NCBI GenBank assembly: GCA_030568195.1
Contig: JAJLTO010000007.1
Location: forward strand, 248,001-312,000
Length of the DNA stretch: 64,000 nucleotides
Reading direction: 5' to 3'
Source: Dipodascopsis uninucleata var. uninucleata
Taxonomy: Eukaryota; Ascomycota; Lipomycetes; Lipomycetales; Lipomycetaceae
This document shows, one piece after another, positions 60,050 through 64,000 of this stretch. Position numbers and translations under genes: made by a program. The notes beneath the pieces were generated by a model. That model searched no databases. It was not told the DNA's origin and saw only the letters and a list, made by a program, of their open reading frames with translations. How positions within the stretch are numbered: the first letter of the stretch is position 1; each line of letters starts with the position of its first letter.

Positions 60050-61400
60050 ATGGCGCTAACAATCTTGCATTATGTGGTTATATTCATTGTACTCTTCTCT
60101 ACGCTGGTATTTATAGTACTCTTTGGACGACTACCGGCATTCAAGTAAGATTTCATTGAATGCAATTATATATTAATTGTCTATGTGTTTGCTAATAGGA
60201 TTTAGGGGTACGGCTGTTGGTAAATTACACGTTTTGTTATGGCACTCGTTTCCTGCCCTTCTCGTCGATATTGATAAGAAGCTCACAAATGGACGAATTA
60301 CTAGTTCAGTTTCTATCTGGACAAGTTATTTAATAAATGAGAAGCATTGGGGAGTTAGCATATTTTATACATTTATATTAACTGTCTCTCTCGGTTTCTT
60401 CTTCAAGCACGGCTGGAAATTTATCCACAGTCCATATCATCGATTATTGATTCCACTAGTAGCAGTTCAGCCGTACATCTATTTGTACTTCTCGGCAGTA
60501 ATAGATCCAGGTGTTATTACTAAGACTAACGTGGACAAGTATCTAGAAATATTTCCTTATGATGATATCATATTTTACAGAGACCAGAAGGCTTGCAGAA
60601 CTTGTCATATAGACAAGCCTGCTCGAAGTAAACACTGCAGTGTTTGCAAAACTTGTGTTGCTAAGATGGATCATCATTGTGCTTGGATCAACAATTGTAT
60701 TGGATATCACAATTACCGTTATTTCCTAGCATTTTTACTAAGTAACATTATTGTCTTAGTATACGGATCGTTTCTAACGTTTATGATTCTTCATATGGAA
60801 TATCTGCATCAATACTATCCAAATGTGTCTCGTGTGGATTTACCAAACTACTATTGGGCTAGCTATCGAAACTGGATCCAGCTTGTTCACTCGAAGTCAT
60901 ATACCAGAATTATTACTTCATTGTTTCTAATCGCAACCTTAATGTCACCACTAGTAGTTGCATTTTTAGCTCAACATGTATTATATATAAGTCAAGGAGT
61001 CACTACTAATGAGGCAGAGAAATGGGCTGAAGTTCAGTATGTTGTTGAGCATGGCTGTCTCTATATTTATGAGCCTAAATACTCTGAGAATAATTCAGTA
61101 TGTGCAGAAGGAAGTGGCAGTGAAACGGAAGAAAGCAGTAATGCTCATCTGAGAACAAAGTCTACAATTCCGACGGAATCTGGAACAAAGCTAAATAATA
61201 TTAATGCAAAATCTGTTTCATCGAAATCAAAAAGAAGAGTATATATCCATGTCTACAAGGACAATGACATGAATAGGAGTATACCGGACTACTATGTGAG
61301 AGTCGAGAAAGTTCCAGATCTAGATTCAATAACGAATATTTATGATAAAGGAGGATTTGTAAAAAATATTGGTGAAGTTCTGTGGCCTAAGTATCCATAG
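60050..61400 (+). CDS. SWF1: DHHC palmitoyltransferase SWF1
   Basis: Exons 60050-60144 and 60206-61400 give 429 residues. Palmitoylates transmembrane proteins such as SNAREs at the ER. One membrane span lies in the short first exon (HYVVIFIVLFSTLVFIVLFG), two follow, then the DHHC cysteine-rich domain CRTCHIDKPARSKHCSVCKTC...DHHCAWINNCIG with Asp187-Cys190 as the catalytic DHHC. Two more spans follow (FLAFLLSNIIVLVYGSFLTF and SLFLIATLMSPLVVAFLA). The N-terminal span before the CRD and the GKLHVLLWHSFP segment suit Swf1 (human ZDHHC4-like). The acceptor used is TTTAG at 60205; the TAATAG seven bases upstream breaks the frame. The cytosolic tail is Ser-rich. Confidence 0.9.
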
Positions 61401-61465
61401 ATGTGTTGATTGTCTTATGAGCTATGTCTGGTTTTATATCTATAATAATTCTATTATTAAGAGAT

Positions 61466-63164
61466 TTAGAAAAAAGCGTTTACGCCTGTAATGGCTCTTC
61501 CTAGTACAAGTCTGTGAAGAGTCAGTAACTGTATATAAGTTCAAATATAGAGATGCAATAAACCAACTTACGAATGAATATCACTCTGGCCCTCATCTAA
61601 TTGATAAACAAGTTAGTCGCTAGTAGTGAATATATAAGCCAACAGATATACTCACAAGTTTGAACTACCCATAGATTTGCGGCAATCCTGCCAATATGGT
61701 ACTCATCACTTAGAAATAATTAGTTAGTAATAGATCGCACATTATTCTCAAACTTCAGTAGCAATACCTAGTAGCGTTTCCTCCAAAGACCTCCATGAGT
61801 CTAGTCAATAGTCAGTAACATATTCTAGCAGGTAATTTAGTACAATTCGAACTCACTTCCGGCTGTTCTCAAGTGCGCGATCACAGTTCTGTCTTTTGAT
61901 CATGCTAATCATCTCCGGCGCGACCTTGCCCGCGTCCTTCAATCTACCAACTTGAATACAGGCAAGTAGACCATAATTTATATCAGTTAAAGCGTCGGCC
62001 ATCTTCTTTTGAATTAATTGATATTTGGCAAGTGGATTTCCCTTGAACTGCTTGCGGTCAAGAGCATAAGTCCGAGTAAGATCTAGCGCTCCTTCAAGAG
62101 CACCCATGGTTCCCCACGCAATACCATATCTAGCATTATTTAAGCATGAAAATGGACCCTTGAGACCTTTAATAGATGGAAGGAGATTCTCTTTTGGAAC
62201 CTCAACTTCATCCATCAAAATCATGCCAGTGATACTGGCGCGGAGAGCAGTCTTTCCCTTTATCTGTGGGGTAGATAAACCTGGGCCTGCTCTTGATCGC
62301 TCGACCAGAAATCCTCTGATTTCGCCATCAAGTTTTGCCCAAACTACTAGTAAGTCTGCAATTGGTGAGTTCGTAATCCAGTTCTTTGAACCATTTAGTA
62401 GATAAACACCCTCCTTTCTAGGATGAGGAACTGCAACAGTCTCCATTGATCCTGGATCCGATCCGTGATTTGCTATATTCTCGTAATACAGGAATCAGAG
62501 ATATTATCAATTAATTTTCTTTGACTTTGATTTACTTACGCTCTGTCAACCCAAAACACCCAATGAGCTTGCCATCTCGCAGGTCAGGGAGAAACCTGTC
62601 TTTCTGTTCCTGGGTTCCAAATTCGTGTATAGGATGCATTACCAAACTTGACTGCACGCTCATGGCAGATCGATATCCAGAATCAACTCTACAAACAAGA
62701 GTTTGGTTAGACACTTTTAGAAGTATAGCTGTACACACAGCCCAGACGTATTGATATCAGACAAATATTTACCTCTCAACTTCTCTCGCAATCAACTGAA
62801 TAGATATGAGATTGACAAAAATTAGTTCTCAAGATCACTAAATCATTATTCATGTACTTACACCGTAGCCAATAGAACTGGCTCCTGCGCATCCATAATC
62901 CTTCAAGGTAGGTCCGAGGAAACCAATCTCTCCAAACTCTCGCATTATATTCTTATCGAAAGTTTCGTTTCGATGACCCTCTAGTACTCGAGGCTGCAGT
63001 TGACCTTGGCAGAATGTATGAGCGGCGCTAGAGATATCCCGTTCTTCTTCGGTCAGAAGCTCGTCGATAAGGAGCGCATCTCTCCATTGAAATGTCGATG
63101 CACGCCTGATACTCTGTCGTGACAGCTGAAATCTAGCTACGGCACCACGACGAATGCTTAACAT
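61466..63164 (-). CDS. GCDH: Glutaryl-CoA dehydrogenase, mitochondrial
   Basis: Eight exons in transcript order: 62862-63164, 62773-62795, 62540-62688, 61857-62472, 61768-61800, 61656-61708, 61572-61596 and 61466-61511. They give 415 residues (human 438). An FAD enzyme that oxidises and decarboxylates glutaryl-CoA to crotonyl-CoA in lysine and tryptophan breakdown. The N-terminus ([23 protein letters not shown]) is a matrix presequence. Signatures: [90 protein letters not shown] and [19 protein letters not shown] with catalytic Glu394. Exons as small as 23 and 25 nt were placed by frame and homology. It converges on SWF1 with 65 bp between stops. Confidence 0.94.
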
Positions 63165-64000
63165 ATTTGAATACTAAAAATAGAACTATTATAGCTTACG
63201 TCTAGTGCAAAGAATTTATTATACAATACGACAATCCAATATACGGAAAGTACTATCTATGAAGTAATGGCGGAATTGGTGAAAATATAGCGTTGTGATA
63301 ATCCGCTATAAGTTTGAATCCGAAAAATTTATAAATCGAGTTACCGATTATCCGGCATCAGCTCCTATATGGGCGGTTAGGCTAATTTTTATAATCAAGA
63401 TTCTCTTCATTAAACAACAAGAGCCATACGGCTTCTGTCTTAAAACAATAATCATATAACTGCTAACAATATCAAAATGCGTCGAGCTTTATATGTAATG
63501 ACAAAAAAGTTATTAACAATAATTAGAAATAAAAAAATTCTGTGGCTCTTTCGTGTTCAGTTATCACTACTGTTATGAGCTTTTAACACATATATAACCT
63601 ATCTAACATATTTCAATATACAATACAATCATTAAATTCGCACATTTAAATTACGAGTCACATAGGATAAATTCTACTAACCAATTCTTTAATAATTGGA
63701 GAGCATAACACGATGTGAAATGACTACAACACCATATTGCTGACGTACGTAACAATTGCATCGTTAAATTCCGAACATATCATCGGTGTCCTGGCAAAGC
63801 CATATAAGATGCCGATCTAACTTACAATTTATCTCGCTACTCTCCAAACAACAGTTAACTCTATAGCTGGATTAATCTTGGCCATCCTGAGAGCCGTTGT
63901 GCAATGAAACTGAAGAGTACGCATGATCCTAGAAAACCCATAAAATTGAAGAACTGACGATCCAGGAGCGAGTATTGCACAGAACAGTACGTTAGCACTA
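63165..64000. other. AT-rich right end; tRNA-like fragment
   Basis: Upstream region of GCDH. No protein gene recognised. At 63268-63321 a TGGCGGAATTGG A-box-like element is followed 30 nt later by AGTTTGAATCC, a near B box, but no complete cloverleaf forms. Confidence 0.5.

Noticed and set aside
1-64000. Search for CRISPR arrays, rRNA genes, telomeric repeats, transposon or virus-like coding remnants
   Set aside because: No regularly spaced repeats, rRNA signatures, TTAGGG-like arrays, or reverse transcriptase, integrase, transposase or capsid motifs were seen in the translated frames.

Overview
The window looks like nuclear chromosomal DNA from an ascomycete fungus. Signs are genes split by short introns (mostly 46-120 nt, donors GTAAGT/GTATGT, branch boxes such as CTAAC, acceptors TAG/CAG and sometimes AAG), fungal-type proteins (MGM101, COA4, YAK1, a DUF7137-type wall/membrane protein) and two nuclear tRNA genes. 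Coding DNA is AT-rich. The gene set includes glutaryl-CoA dehydrogenase, peroxisomal 2-hydroxyacyl-CoA lyase and a RAP1 with BRCT and C-terminal domains, and introns are frequent. This argues against a Saccharomyces-type yeast and suggests an early-diverging or filamentous-type ascomycete. I cannot name the species.

Layout. 1-4413: no recognisable gene. 4426-6774: PSO2 interstrand-crosslink nuclease (+). 7055-7127: tRNA-Ile(AAT) (-). 7578-9469: peroxisomal 2-hydroxyacyl-CoA lyase (+), converging on NPP1 nucleotide pyrophosphatase (-, 9619-11571). 12233-12302: tRNA-Gly(GCC) (-). 12562-16262: RAD26/CSB remodeller (+). 16932-17951: Ser-rich DUF7137-type surface protein. 18336-18778: COA4. 19372-20290: MGM101. 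21265-23130: REEP/TB2-DP1 family ER-shaping protein. 24679-25635: AKR7-like reductase (-). 25636-29346: a 3.7 kb ORF-poor stretch. 29347-32123: YAK1 kinase. 33063-35620: eIF3c (NIP1), converging on catalase (-, 36176-37621). 38969-40052: ARL1 (-, eight exons). 41395-42298: holocytochrome c synthase (-). 42761-43514: unknown CxxC protein (+). 43972-44860: COQ9 (+). 45007-46089: RRP14/SURF6 (-), divergent from DPH7 (+, 46247-47365). 47489-48444: RPN12 (-). 48746-49741: MTQ1/HemK (+). 50410-52091: GMPPA (-). 52820-55264: BTB protein (-). 55699-56598: RING protein (+). 56975-58353: unknown 423-residue protein (+). 58360-59687: RAP1 (-). 60050-61400: SWF1 palmitoyltransferase (+). 61466-63164: glutaryl-CoA dehydrogenase (-).

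There are no operons. Genes are arranged as independent, often convergent or divergent pairs, with housekeeping roles in DNA repair (PSO2, RAD26, MGM101), telomere biology (RAP1), mitochondria (COA4, COQ9, cytochrome c haem lyase, GCDH, MTQ1), peroxide and peroxisome metabolism (catalase, 2-hydroxyacyl-CoA lyase), translation and ribosome biogenesis (eIF3c, RRP14, DPH7) and proteolysis (RPN12, RING). I found no CRISPR, virus-like or transposon coding remnant.

No clearly new multi-gene system was found. The most notable points are: (1) a terminal intron in the 2-hydroxyacyl-CoA lyase gene whose removal creates an SKL peroxisome signal; (2) an apparent intron of only 20-29 nt in the DUF7137 gene; (3) a RAP1 with no visible Myb domain; (4) TGACGTCA (ATF/CREB-type) sites upstream of both peroxide/peroxisome genes and inside the long YAK1 upstream region; (5) a uORF whose stop codon abuts the PSO2 start codon; (6) two unknown intron-containing genes. 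All exon boundaries were read by eye from splice consensus and reading frame.
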